Source of the DNA: JBCBKP01 sp038521625 | Lineage (GTDB): Bacteria > Planctomycetota > Phycisphaerae > Phycisphaerales > UBA1924 | Assembly (NCBI GenBank): GCA_038521625.1 | Contig: JBCBKP010000032.1 | Coordinates: 1-36,838 of the forward strand | Direction of reading: 5' to 3' | DNA length: 36,838 nt | Shown: one piece after another, positions 8,334 to 15,604 of the stretch | How the letters are laid out: each line of letters begins with the position of its first letter | Numbering within the stretch: the first letter of the stretch is position 1 | Translations under genes and position numbers: made by a program | The notes under the pieces: model-generated | What the model was told of the DNA's origin: nothing | Database searches by the model: none | Seen by the model: only the letters and a program-made list of their open reading frames with translations

Positions 8334-8344
8334 TACACTCCCGC
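8334..8344 (+). promoter_or_regulatory. TANNNT box (TACACT) 5 nt before the uvrB start
   Basis: TACACT at 8334-8339 precedes the GTG start at 8345 by 5 nt, and no Shine-Dalgarno is present. The placement predicts a leaderless uvrB transcript starting at the GTG. No convincing -35 is seen. The LexA box common near uvrB in other bacteria was not found. Confidence 0.5.
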
Positions 8345-10618
8345 GTGGCTGAGCCCAAGCCGTTCGAGGTCGTCGCCGATTTCAAGCCGATGGGCGACCA
8401 GCCCGGGGCGATCGAGCAGCTCGTCGGCGGGATCGGTCGGGGCGACCGGCACCAGTGCCTGCTCGGCGCGACGGGCACGGGCAAGACGTTCACGATGGCG
8501 AACGTCATCGAGCGCGTGCAGAAGCCGACCCTGATCATCAGCCACAACAAGACGCTGGCGGCGCAGCTGTACGAGGAGCTGCGCGAGTTCTTCCCGGGCA
8601 ACAGCGTCAACTACTTCGTCAGCTACTACGACTACTACCAGCCCGAGGCCTATATCCCGGGGCGCGACATCTACATCGAGAAGGACGCGAGCCGGAACGA
8701 CGACCTCGACCAGCTCCGCCTCGCCTCGACCAGCAACCTGCTGAGCCGGCGCGACACGGTCGTGGTCGCCTCGGTCTCGTGCATCTTCGGCCTCGGTTCG
8801 CCCAGCGCCTACTCCGAGAAGGTGCTGACGATCACTCGCGGGAGCGAGATCTCGCGGCGCGACTTTTTCCTCGCGCTCAACGCGATGCAGTACCAGCGGA
8901 ACGACATCGACTTCAAGCGGGGGACGTACCGGGCCCGCGGCGACGCGATCGAGATCTTCCCGGCCTACGAGCGGTTCGCGGTGCGGGTCGAGCTGTTCGG
9001 CGACGAGATCGAGCGGGTGGAGCTGATCAACCCGACGACCGGCGAGCTGCTGGCGGACGAGCGGCAGTTCTTCCTGTTCCCGGCGGTGCACTACGTGATG
9101 CCCGAGGACCAGCTGCAGGAGGCCGTCGCGGGGATCCGCAAGGAGCTGGACGCGCGCGTGCTCGAGCTGCGGTCCGCAGGCAGGCTGCTGGAGGCCCAGC
9201 GGCTGCTCGCGCGCACCAAGCACGATCTCGAGATGATCGAGGAGATCGGCATGTGCAACGGCATCGAGAACTACTCGCGCTACATGGACGGTCGCGCCCC
9301 GGGCGAGCGCCCGTTCACGCTGCTGGACTACTTCGACTATGCGCCGCCCGCTGTGGCCGGGCACGAGAGCACGGAGGCACGAGGGCACGAGGGGGCCGGG
9401 CGCGACATCGAGGAGGACGAGCGGCGCTACGGGATCAGCCGCCAGAACCTGGGCGACTGGCTCGTGATCATCGACGAGAGCCACGTCACGATCCCGCAGA
9501 TCAACGCGATGTTCAACGGCGACAAGCAGCGCAAGGACGTGCTCGTCGAGCACGGGTTCCGCCTGCCGAGCGCCCTCGACAACCGGCCGCTGCGGTTCGA
9601 GGAGTTCGAGTCGATGACGCCGCGGATCGTCTACGTCTCGGCGACGCCCGGGAAGTACGAGCTCGAGAAGTGCGCGGGCGTGATCGCCGAGCAGGTGATC
9701 CGCCCGACCGGGCTGCTCGACCCGGTCGTCGAGATCCGCCCGGCGCAGGGCCAGGTGACCGATCTGGTCGAGGCATGCCGGGAGCGCGTCGCCGATGGCG
9801 ACCGGGTGCTCGTCACGGCGCTGACGAAGCGGCTCTGCGAGGACCTGACCAACTACCTGGCCAAGCAGGACCTCCGCGTACGCTACCTGCACAGCGAGAT
9901 CGACACGCTGGAGCGCGTGGAGATCATCACGGATCTCCGCGCGGGCGAGTTCGACATCCTCGTGGGCGTCAACCTGCTGCGCGAGGGCCTCGACATGCCC
10001 GAGGTCAGCCTCGTGTGCATCCTCGACGCCGACAAGGAGGGCTACCTGCGCTCGGCCACGTCACTCATCCAGCAGATGGGCCGGGCGGCACGCAACGATC
10101 GCGCACGCGTGATCCTGTACGCCGACCGGATGACGCCCTCGATGACCGCCGCGATCGAGGAGACCGAGCGGCGTCGCGAGAAGCAGCTCGCCTACAACGA
10201 GGCCAACGGCATCACGCCGCAGACGATCCGCAAGTCGATCCGTCGCGGCATCGAGGCGGAGCTAAAGAGCCGGCGCAAGGCCCGCGACGCGGTGGAGAGC
10301 GACGAGCCGATGGTCGAGGCCGACCAGCTCGTCTCGATCCTCGAGGGCGAGATGCTCGAGGCCGCCGAGTCGATGGAGTTCGAGAAGGCGGCCACGCTGC
10401 GCGACCAGATGAAGAAGGTCCAGGAGGTCATCGAGGCCGAGCGCGGCACGCGTGAGCCCGACGACGACGCCCCGGTGCTGCTCCGACGGAGCGAGATCGA
10501 GCGGGCGCTGGGCGGCAAGGGCCGAGGCTCGGGCCGCAAGAAGCGGCGTTCCAAGACCGGCAGGCCCGGCGGATCCGCCTCGGCCCACCGCAGCAAGAGC
10601 CGGCGGCCCGGGCGCTAA
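8345..10618 (+). CDS. uvrB: UvrABC excinuclease subunit B, with an in-frame insertion
   Basis: The damage-verification helicase of nucleotide excision repair, which is loaded by UvrA and recruits UvrC. 757 residues against a usual 660-700. Visible: Walker A GATGTGKT (41-48), the beta-hairpin YYDYYQPEAYIPGRDIYIEK (94-113), DESH (377-380), ARNDRARVILYADRMT, the AYNEANGITPQTI segment, and a UVR domain for UvrC binding (EKAATLRDQMKKVQ). Two differences explain the extra length: about 35 residues (332-369), including GHESTEARGHEGAG, separate LLDYF from LVIIDESH where most homologues have only a few residues, and a basic C-terminal tail ends in KSRRPGR. The GTG start is dictated by the frame. The next gene starts 8 nt after the stop. 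Confidence 0.97.
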   Translation: MAEPKPFEVVADFKPMGDQPGAIEQLVGGIGRGDRHQCLLGATGTGKTFTMANVIERVQKPTLIISHNKTLAAQLYEELREFFPGNSVNYFVSYYDYYQPEAYIPGRDIYIEKDASRNDDLDQLRLASTSNLLSRRDTVVVASVSCIFGLGSPSAYSEKVLTITRGSEISRRDFFLALNAMQYQRNDIDFKRGTYRARGDAIEIFPAYERFAVRVELFGDEIERVELINPTTGELLADERQFFLFPAVHYVMPEDQLQEAVAGIRKELDARVLELRSAGRLLEAQRLLARTKHDLEMIEEIGMCNGIENYSRYMDGRAPGERPFTLLDYFDYAPPAVAGHESTEARGHEGAGRDIEEDERRYGISRQNLGDWLVIIDESHVTIPQINAMFNGDKQRKDVLVEHGFRLPSALDNRPLRFEEFESMTPRIVYVSATPGKYELEKCAGVIAEQVIRPTGLLDPVVEIRPAQGQVTDLVEACRERVADGDRVLVTALTKRLCEDLTNYLAKQDLRVRYLHSEIDTLERVEIITDLRAGEFDILVGVNLLREGLDMPEVSLVCILDADKEGYLRSATSLIQQMGRAARNDRARVILYADRMTPSMTAAIEETERRREKQLAYNEANGITPQTIRKSIRRGIEAELKSRRKARDAVESDEPMVEADQLVSILEGEMLEAAESMEFEKAATLRDQMKKVQEVIEAERGTREPDDDAPVLLRRSEIERALGGKGRGSGRKKRRSKTGRPGGSASAHRSKSRRPGR
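9361..9392. repeat. Four tandem copies of an 8-bp GCACGAGG unit inside uvrB
   Basis: Successive octamers GCACGAGA, GCACGGAG, GCACGAGG and GCACGAGG fill 9361-9392. They encode the AGHESTEARGHEGAG insertion of UvrB, which lies in a loop just before the DESH motif. The array of 32 bp is not itself a multiple of three, so the whole insertion must have been adjusted to keep the frame. I recall similar degenerate GGCACGAGG arrays, giving HEGTKARRHEG-like peptides, in planctomycete genomes, but cannot verify this here. Confidence 0.75.
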
Positions 10619-10626
10619 ACTCACGG
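10616..10626 (+). promoter_or_regulatory. TANNNT box (TAAACT) containing the uvrB stop codon
   Basis: TAAACT (10616-10621) begins with the TAA stop of uvrB and lies 5 nt before the ATG at 10627. No Shine-Dalgarno is present. The position fits a -10 element for a leaderless transcript of the small membrane protein and uvrA. Confidence 0.5.
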
Positions 10627-10851
10627 ATGGCCCCACTGCCCCCCGACGGCGAGTTCCGCCCCCGCCCCGGCATGCCCGCGCCCGACACCGGCTCGACCTT
10701 CAGCCGGCGCCTGGGCATGTTCCTCGGCGGCGTGGCGATCGGGTTCGTGATCCTCGGGTTGTTCCAGCTCGCGAAGTACAACGCGACCAAGGCGCCGCCC
10801 GCCGACGGGCCGCCCGCCGAATCGACGCCGTCCGGCGGCACGAACGAGTGA
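10627..10851 (+). CDS. Small single-pass membrane protein of unknown function
   Basis: A 74-residue protein with a Pro-rich N-terminus (MAPLPPDGEFRPRPG), one clear transmembrane helix (LGMFLGGVAIGFVILGLFQLA, about 29-49) and a Pro/Gly-rich C-terminus. No family recognised. It is wedged between uvrB and uvrA, 8 nt after the former and about 30 nt before the latter, so it is very likely co-transcribed with uvrA. The absence of a Shine-Dalgarno together with the -10-like TAAACT 5 nt upstream suggests a leaderless start. A link to DNA repair is only positional. Confidence 0.7.
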   Translation: MAPLPPDGEFRPRPGMPAPDTGSTFSRRLGMFLGGVAIGFVILGLFQLAKYNATKAPPADGPPAESTPSGGTNE

Positions 10852-10880
10852 ACGAATCCCAGGGAGGGGACGCCGCGCCG

Positions 10881-13800
10881 ATGCCGCCGAGCAAGACCGC
10901 CGAGATCGTCGAGAAGAAGCCCAAGCCGCGCCGGAAGTCCTCCAAGGCCGCCCCCGCCTCGAAGCCGGCCAAGCCCCCGGCGGCCGACGAGCGGTTCATC
11001 CGGGTCCGCGGCGCCAAGGAGCACAACCTCAAGAGCCTCGACGTCGCCATCCCGCGCGACAAGCTCGTGGTGATCACGGGGCTGTCCGGGTCGGGAAAGA
11101 GCTCGCTGGCGTTCGACACGATCTTCGCCGAGGGCCAGCGCAAGTACATGGAGAGCCTGTCGGCCTACGCCCGGCAGTTCCTCGACCAGCTCAAGAAGCC
11201 GGACGTCGAGGAGGTCGAGGGCATCCCGCCGACGATCGCGATCGAGCAGCGCAGCGCCAGCCACAACCCGCGATCGACCGTCGCGACCACCACCGAGATC
11301 TACGACTACCTCCGCCTGCTCTTCGCCCGCTGCGGCACGCCGCGTTCGTGGGCCGTGACCAGGTCCAAGAAGGACGGCACGGTCCTCGCACGATCGGGAC
11401 GCCCGATCGAGGCGAGCAGCGCCAGCCAGATCGTCGACGCCGTGATGAAGTGGCTGGACGAGGGTGACGGGCGAGACGCCCGTCCCACGGACAAGCTCCG
11501 ATTGATGGTCATCGCGCCGGTCGTCCGCGGCAAGAAGGGATTCCACAAGGACGTCCTCGAGGGCTTCTTCAAGGACGGCTGGCAGCGGGCCCGCGTCAAC
11601 GGCGAGGTCGTCGATCTCCGCGATGCGTTGAAAGAGGGCGGCGAGAACCCGCTGAACCTGCACCGCTACAAGAAGCACACGGTCGAGGCGGTCGTCGACC
11701 GCCTGGCGCTGAAGCCCGACGCGCGCCAGCGGCTCGCCGAATCGGTCGAGGCCGCACTGCGGATGGCCCAGGGCTCTGTCGTCATCGCGCGTGAAGTCGG
11801 TGGGACAGGCGTCTCGCCTGTCCAAGACAAGTCGGGTGGTCGAGGCGCCCGCCCCACCACACAGTGGACCGACCACGCCTTCAGCGAGCACTTCGCCGAC
11901 CCCGACCACCCCGAGTGCGCGCTCGAGGAGCTCTCGCCCAGGCTGTTCAGCTTCAACAGCCCGTACGGCGCCTGCCCGACCTGCCACGGCCTGGGCTCGA
12001 TCCTCGAGTTCGACCCCGAGCTCGTCGTGCCCGAGCCAGAGCGGGCGCTGCTCAAGGGCGGCATCGCGCCGTGGAAAAAGAACGGCCCGGGCGGGATGGT
12101 GTACCCGCGCTACCTCCGCCGCTTCTGCCGCAACGCCGGGCTCTCGGGCTACGAGGGCTTCGCGGACCTCGACGAGGACCTGCAGCGGGTTCTGCTCCAC
12201 GGCTGCGGCGAGCAGGACGAGGAGACCTACGGCTTCGCGTGGGAGGGCGTGCTGCCGCTGCTGCACGCCTGGTTCGAGAAGACCGAGAGCACCTGGGCCA
12301 AGGACCACCTGCACCAGTTCCAGTCCGAATCGGTCTGCCCCGAGTGCTCGGGCGACCGCCTGCGCATCGAGGCCCTGCACGTGCTGATCGAGAGCACGCA
12401 CAAGGCCGACACCGGCCGCGCCTTCGGCCCCACCGTCATCGGCCGGCCGACAAGCGACGGCACGATGCTCAACATCTCCGAGCTCTCACGGCTGAACATT
12501 ACCGACGCGATGGCGTTCGTGGAGGGGCTGAAGCTCAGCAAGGAGCAGGAGATGATCGCCGAGCCGATCCTGCGCGAGGTCGGCAACCGCCTCCGGTTCC
12601 TGGCCTCGGTCGGCCTCGAGTACCTGTCATTGGACCGGCGGACCGCGACGCTCTCGGGCGGCGAGGCGCAGCGGATCCGGCTGGCGACGCAGGTCGGCAG
12701 CGGGCTGGTGGGCGCCTGCTACGTGCTCGACGAGCCGACGATCGGCCTGCACCAACGCGACAACGACCGCCTGATCCGCACGCTCCGCCACCTCACCGAC
12801 ATCGGCAACACCGTGCTCGTCGTCGAGCACGACGAGGACATGATCCGCTCGGCCGACCACGTCCTGGACATCGGCCCCGGGCCCGGCGTCCACGGCGGCA
12901 AGGTCGTCGCCCAGGGCTCGGTCGCCGACATCTGCAACGCCGAGGGCAGCCTGACCGGTGATTACCTCGCCGGGCGACGCGAGATCGAGACGCCCGGGCA
13001 GCGCCGCCCGATGAGCGAGAAGCGGGCGCTGGTCGTCAAGGGCGCCCGCGAGAACAACCTCAAGAAGGTCGACGCGGCCTTCCCGCTCGGCGGCGTGATC
13101 TGCGTCACGGGCGTCTCGGGCTCGGGCAAGTCGACGCTGGTCAACGAGATCCTGCTCAAGGCCGTCAAGCAGCACCTGCGGGGCTCTGTCTCGCGCGAGC
13201 GGCCCGGCGCCCACACCCGCGTCAACGGCATGCAGCACGTCCACCGCGTGATCGAGGTGGACCAGTCGCCGATCGGGCGCACTCCGCGGTCGAACCCGGC
13301 GACGTACACCGGCGTCTTCGACGAGATCCGCAAGGTCTTCACCCAGGCCAAGGAATCCAAGATCCGCGGCTACAAGCCGGGTCGGTTCAGCTTCAACGTG
13401 CCGGCGAACCGGGGCGGCGGCCGCTGCGAGGCCTGCCAGGGCCAGGGCACCAAGCGGATCGAGATGCACTTCCTGCCCGACGTCTACGTCGAGTGCGAGG
13501 TCTGCCACGGCAAGCGCTACAACCGAGAGACGCTGCAGGTGACCTACCGCGGCAAGAACATCGCCGACGTGCTCGGCATGACCGTCGAGGACGCGTGCGG
13601 GTTCTTCGAGAACCACCCGAAGATCCTGCGGTTCGTCGAGTGCCTGCGGGACGTCGGCTTGGGCTACATCAAGCTGGGCCAGCCCTCGACGACGCTCTCG
13701 GGCGGCGAGGCGCAGCGGATCAAGCTGGCGACCGAGCTCGGCAAGGGGACGCGGTACGACGGCACGCCCTCGGAGGAGCACACGCTGTACGTGCTCGACG

Positions 13801-14054
13801 AGCCGACGACCGGCCTGCACTTCGAGGACATCCGCAAGCTGGTCAGCGTGCTCAACCGCCTCGCCAACGCGAACAACACGCTGATCGTCATCGAGCACAA
13901 CCTCGACGTGATCAAGTGCGCCGACTGGCTGGTGGACCTGGGCCCCGAGGGCGGCGACGGCGGCGGCACGGTCGTGGCGAGCGGCACGCCGGAGCGCGTG
14001 GCGAAGACCGACGCGAGCCACACCGGGCGGTACCTCAGGGGGATGCTGGGTTAG
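10881..14054 (+). CDS. uvrA: UvrABC excinuclease subunit A, with two in-frame repeat insertions
   Basis: The DNA-damage sensor ATPase of nucleotide excision repair. 1057 residues against a usual 940-960. Visible: Walker A GLSGSGKSS (67-75), first signature LSGGEAQRIRLATQ (about 591), YVLDEPTIGLHQRD, second Walker A GVSGSGKST (about 744), second signature near 939, and the C-terminal zinc finger CEACQGQG...CEVCHGKRYN. In the first zinc site the second pair is intact (CPTCHGLG), but the first pair reads HPEC and is shifted about two residues. Extra length: a Lys/Ala/Pro-rich N-terminus (1-34), an insertion at about 195-203 and another at about 307-326, both encoded by repeat elements. ATG 10881 has GGAGGGG 11 nt upstream; GTG 10848, overlapping the preceding stop, is the alternative. 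Confidence 0.96.
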   Translation: MPPSKTAEIVEKKPKPRRKSSKAAPASKPAKPPAADERFIRVRGAKEHNLKSLDVAIPRDKLVVITGLSGSGKSSLAFDTIFAEGQRKYMESLSAYARQFLDQLKKPDVEEVEGIPPTIAIEQRSASHNPRSTVATTTEIYDYLRLLFARCGTPRSWAVTRSKKDGTVLARSGRPIEASSASQIVDAVMKWLDEGDGRDARPTDKLRLMVIAPVVRGKKGFHKDVLEGFFKDGWQRARVNGEVVDLRDALKEGGENPLNLHRYKKHTVEAVVDRLALKPDARQRLAESVEAALRMAQGSVVIAREVGGTGVSPVQDKSGGRGARPTTQWTDHAFSEHFADPDHPECALEELSPRLFSFNSPYGACPTCHGLGSILEFDPELVVPEPERALLKGGIAPWKKNGPGGMVYPRYLRRFCRNAGLSGYEGFADLDEDLQRVLLHGCGEQDEETYGFAWEGVLPLLHAWFEKTESTWAKDHLHQFQSESVCPECSGDRLRIEALHVLIESTHKADTGRAFGPTVIGRPTSDGTMLNISELSRLNITDAMAFVEGLKLSKEQEMIAEPILREVGNRLRFLASVGLEYLSLDRRTATLSGGEAQRIRLATQVGSGLVGACYVLDEPTIGLHQRDNDRLIRTLRHLTDIGNTVLVVEHDEDMIRSADHVLDIGPGPGVHGGKVVAQGSVADICNAEGSLTGDYLAGRREIETPGQRRPMSEKRALVVKGARENNLKKVDAAFPLGGVICVTGVSGSGKSTLVNEILLKAVKQHLRGSVSRERPGAHTRVNGMQHVHRVIEVDQSPIGRTPRSNPATYTGVFDEIRKVFTQAKESKIRGYKPGRFSFNVPANRGGGRCEACQGQGTKRIEMHFLPDVYVECEVCHGKRYNRETLQVTYRGKNIADVLGMTVEDACGFFENHPKILRFVECLRDVGLGYIKLGQPSTTLSGGEAQRIKLATELGKGTRYDGTPSEEHTLYVLDEPTTGLHFEDIRKLVSVLNRLANANNTLIVIEHNLDVIKCADWLVDLGPEGGDGGGTVVASGTPERVAKTDASHTGRYLRGMLG
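11466..11488 (-). repeat. Palindromic repeat element, copy 1, inside uvrA
   Basis: A perfect 8-bp hairpin, GACGGGCG-AGA-CGCCCGTC (11466-11484), flanked by CCAC. Read on the minus strand it is GTGG followed by GACGGGCGTCTCGCCCGTC, the same as copy 2 except for one base pair in the stem. It encodes GDGRDARPT in UvrA, in the loop before KLRLMVIAPV. Confidence 0.8.
11800..11822 (+). repeat. Palindromic repeat element, copy 2, inside uvrA
   Basis: GTGG followed by GACAGGCG-TCT-CGCCTGTC: a perfect 8-bp stem (11804-11811 with 11815-11822) and a 3-nt loop. Relative to copy 1 both partners of one stem pair have changed (G-C to A-T), so pairing is conserved. It encodes the GGTGVSPVQ peptide of UvrA, just before the first zinc site. 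Confidence 0.8.
11834..11857 (-). repeat. Degenerate palindromic repeat element, copy 3, inside uvrA
   Basis: On the minus strand this reads GTGGGGCGGGCGCCTCGACC..., matching about 18 of the 23 element positions. It faces copy 2, 11 nt away, so copies 2 and 3 form an inverted composite. It encodes GGRGARPTT in UvrA. Confidence 0.5.
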
Positions 14055-14554
14055 TCGAGTCTGCGGTACACCACCGAGACGACGGGCGGCTGGTTTGTGA
14101 TGCGCGTCAGACCCAATGGGAGATCAACATCAACATCGAGCGAGTATTGCGCGAACCCCAAGTCCACGCTGCCAGATGATGTGGGAAAGGACGAATTCGC
14201 ACGCAGTCCTTGAACCAATCTCGTCCCACGAGATACGACATCAACCGCGCCTTCGGTGACTATGACCGAGACGAGGCGTATTCGTTCGTCTGATCCACCC
14301 ACCACGAGAGACTCCGACTGCCCGACGCCGACCGTCAATCGTCTAGACTCAACAAGATTCGAGGGAAACAGTGTCGCGTCGAATCGATCGATTCGCGTTT
14401 GCAGGTCCGCAAGCGACGGCGTCGTATCGCCCACCGGCCCGGCCGGCGGATCGAGCTCGCCGCTGATCGGCTGCTGCGCCATGCCCAAGGCGAACGCGCC
14501 CAGACCGACCGCGCCGGCGCCCGCGAGCGCCCCCATCACCAGCTTCGATTGCAT
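14051..14554 (-). CDS. Small exported protein of unknown function
   Basis: A 167-residue protein with an N-terminal signal peptide or anchor (LVMGALAGAGAVGLGAFALG), a Pro/Gly-rich stretch (GELDPPAGPVGDTTPS), a short amphipathic helix (ADLQTRIDRFDATLF) and a beta-rich remainder (VGVGQSESLVVGG..., VSVIVTEGAVDVV...). No family recognised. ATG 14554 has AAGGAG seven nt upstream. GC content is visibly lower than in the neighbours: 14341-14400 is 48% G+C by count, which could mean relaxed constraint or later acquisition. The gene converges on uvrA, and the two stop codons overlap (14051-14054). Confidence 0.72.
   Translation of the reverse strand: MQSKLVMGALAGAGAVGLGAFALGMAQQPISGELDPPAGPVGDTTPSLADLQTRIDRFDATLFPSNLVESRRLTVGVGQSESLVVGGSDERIRLVSVIVTEGAVDVVSRGTRLVQGLRANSSFPTSSGSVDLGFAQYSLDVDVDLPLGLTRITNQPPVVSVVYRRLD
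14380..14395. repeat. 16-bp perfect palindrome within the exported-protein gene
   Basis: CGAATCGATCGATTCG is identical to its reverse complement. It lies in the low-GC part of the 14051-14554 gene. It may be chance or a protein-binding site; no second copy was noticed. Confidence 0.35.
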
Positions 14555-14689
14555 CGTGCGACTCCTTCCAAGCCCTACGCGACGCGTGAACATGCGCCAC
14601 GGCGAGCGGGCCGGCAAGGATTCAACCCGAGATGATTTTCATGTCGGAACGACAGTGCGATCTATCTAGTTGATGAGATCAAACTTACG

Positions 14690-15061
14690 TCAGACATGCT
14701 GATCGACGAGGATCGGGTTCCCGTCCGGGTCCACGACCACGAAACTCCCCGGCCCGACGTCGCTGTCGATCGCCTCGGTCGCGAACTCGACCCCCGCGTC
14801 CCGCAGCCGGTCGCGGAGCAGACGGACGTCGTCGAACGCCTCCAGCTCCTTGGCGTTCTGGTCCCAGCCGGGGTTGAAGGTCAGGATGTTCTGCTCGAAC
14901 ATGCCCTGGAACAGGCCGATCTTGGTGTCGCCGCTGGACATGATCAGCCAGTTCTGGTTGATGTCGCCGCCGTACTCGGTGAAGCCGAGCTTCTCGTAGA
15001 ACGCCTTGCTGGCGTGGATGTCCTTCACGGCGAGGCTGACAGAGAAGCAACCGAGCTGCAT
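14690..15061 (-). CDS. VOC (glyoxalase/bleomycin-resistance-like) family protein
   Basis: A 123-residue single-unit vicinal-oxygen-chelate protein. The N-terminal module FSVSLAVKDIHASKAFYEKLGFTEYGG and the C-terminal FVVVDPDGNPILVDQH are diagnostic. The usual metal ligands are not apparent: the first-strand His position is Ser and the terminal Glu position is Val, so a non-enzymatic or metal-independent role is possible. ATG 15059-15061 is preceded by GAAAGG. It is divergent from the HIT gene and followed after 135 nt by the small exported protein; that 135-nt gap holds no recognisable gene or terminator. Confidence 0.82.
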   Translation of the reverse strand: MQLGCFSVSLAVKDIHASKAFYEKLGFTEYGGDINQNWLIMSSGDTKIGLFQGMFEQNILTFNPGWDQNAKELEAFDDVRLLRDRLRDAGVEFATEAIDSDVGPGSFVVVDPDGNPILVDQHV

Positions 15062-15100
15062 GGCCGGGCCTTTCGATGGGCGGGGGTCCAGCGCCCAGAC

Positions 15101-15112
15101 TACCTTGCGGCC
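15101..15112 (+). promoter_or_regulatory. TANNNT box (TACCTT) 6 nt before the HIT gene start
   Basis: TACCTT (15101-15106), 6 nt and then ATG 15113, without a Shine-Dalgarno. It matches the leaderless-type arrangement seen elsewhere in the window. Confidence 0.45.
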
Positions 15113-15595
15113 ATGACCGATTCGAACCCCATCGCCAACCGCATCGACCGCATCAAGGCCGGCAACGACCCACAGCTGCTCGCGAGGATGCCCTCCGGCT
15201 ACGCGATCCTCTCGAACCAACAGCCGCCCGCGGTCCGCGGGTGCTGCATGCTGCTGCCCGACCTGCCCGACGGCGGCACGCCCGCCCACCTGAACGACCT
15301 CAACGCGGCCGAGCGGGCGCTGTTCCTGATCGATCTGGCCCTGCTCGGCGACGCCGTGACCGCCGCGACCGGCTGCGAGCGGCTGAACTACCTGATGCTC
15401 TGCAACCAGGTCCCGTGGCTGCACGGGCACGTGGTGCCGAGGTACGCCCAAGAAGAATCGGAACTCCGCCTGAAGGGCCCGTTCGAGGCGTACGACTTCG
15501 CGGACGCGCCGCGGGCCGACGCGACCGGGCCGGACTCCGAGCTGCACGCCCGCCTGAAGGCGGAGCTCGATCGGCTCATCGCCGCCCGCCGCTAG
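15113..15595 (+). CDS. HIT-like (histidine triad) family protein
   Basis: A 160-residue cytosolic protein. LNYLMLCNQVPWLHGHVVPRY (about 91-111) matches the strand and triad of the HIT superfamily (nucleotidyl hydrolases and transferases), with His104 and His106 retained but Trp102 in place of the first His of the HxHxHxx pattern. An upstream CCMLLPDLP stretch fits the phosphate-site strand. Exact substrate, such as dinucleoside polyphosphate, is unknown. The start has no Shine-Dalgarno but a TANNNT box 6 nt upstream, and the stop codon overlaps the box of the next gene. Confidence 0.75.
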   Translation: MTDSNPIANRIDRIKAGNDPQLLARMPSGYAILSNQQPPAVRGCCMLLPDLPDGGTPAHLNDLNAAERALFLIDLALLGDAVTAATGCERLNYLMLCNQVPWLHGHVVPRYAQEESELRLKGPFEAYDFADAPRADATGPDSELHARLKAELDRLIAARR

Positions 15596-15604
15596 TCTAG
15601 CGTC
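15593..15604 (+). promoter_or_regulatory. TANNNT box (TAGTCT) containing the HIT stop codon
   Basis: TAGTCT (15593-15598) starts with the TAG stop of the HIT gene and lies 6 nt before the ATG at 15605. No Shine-Dalgarno. Predicted -10 of a leaderless transcript. Confidence 0.5.

Noticed and set aside
9361..9392. The octamer array in uvrB as a CRISPR-like array
   Set aside because: Units are contiguous 8-mers without spacers inside a coding frame, and no cas genes are present.
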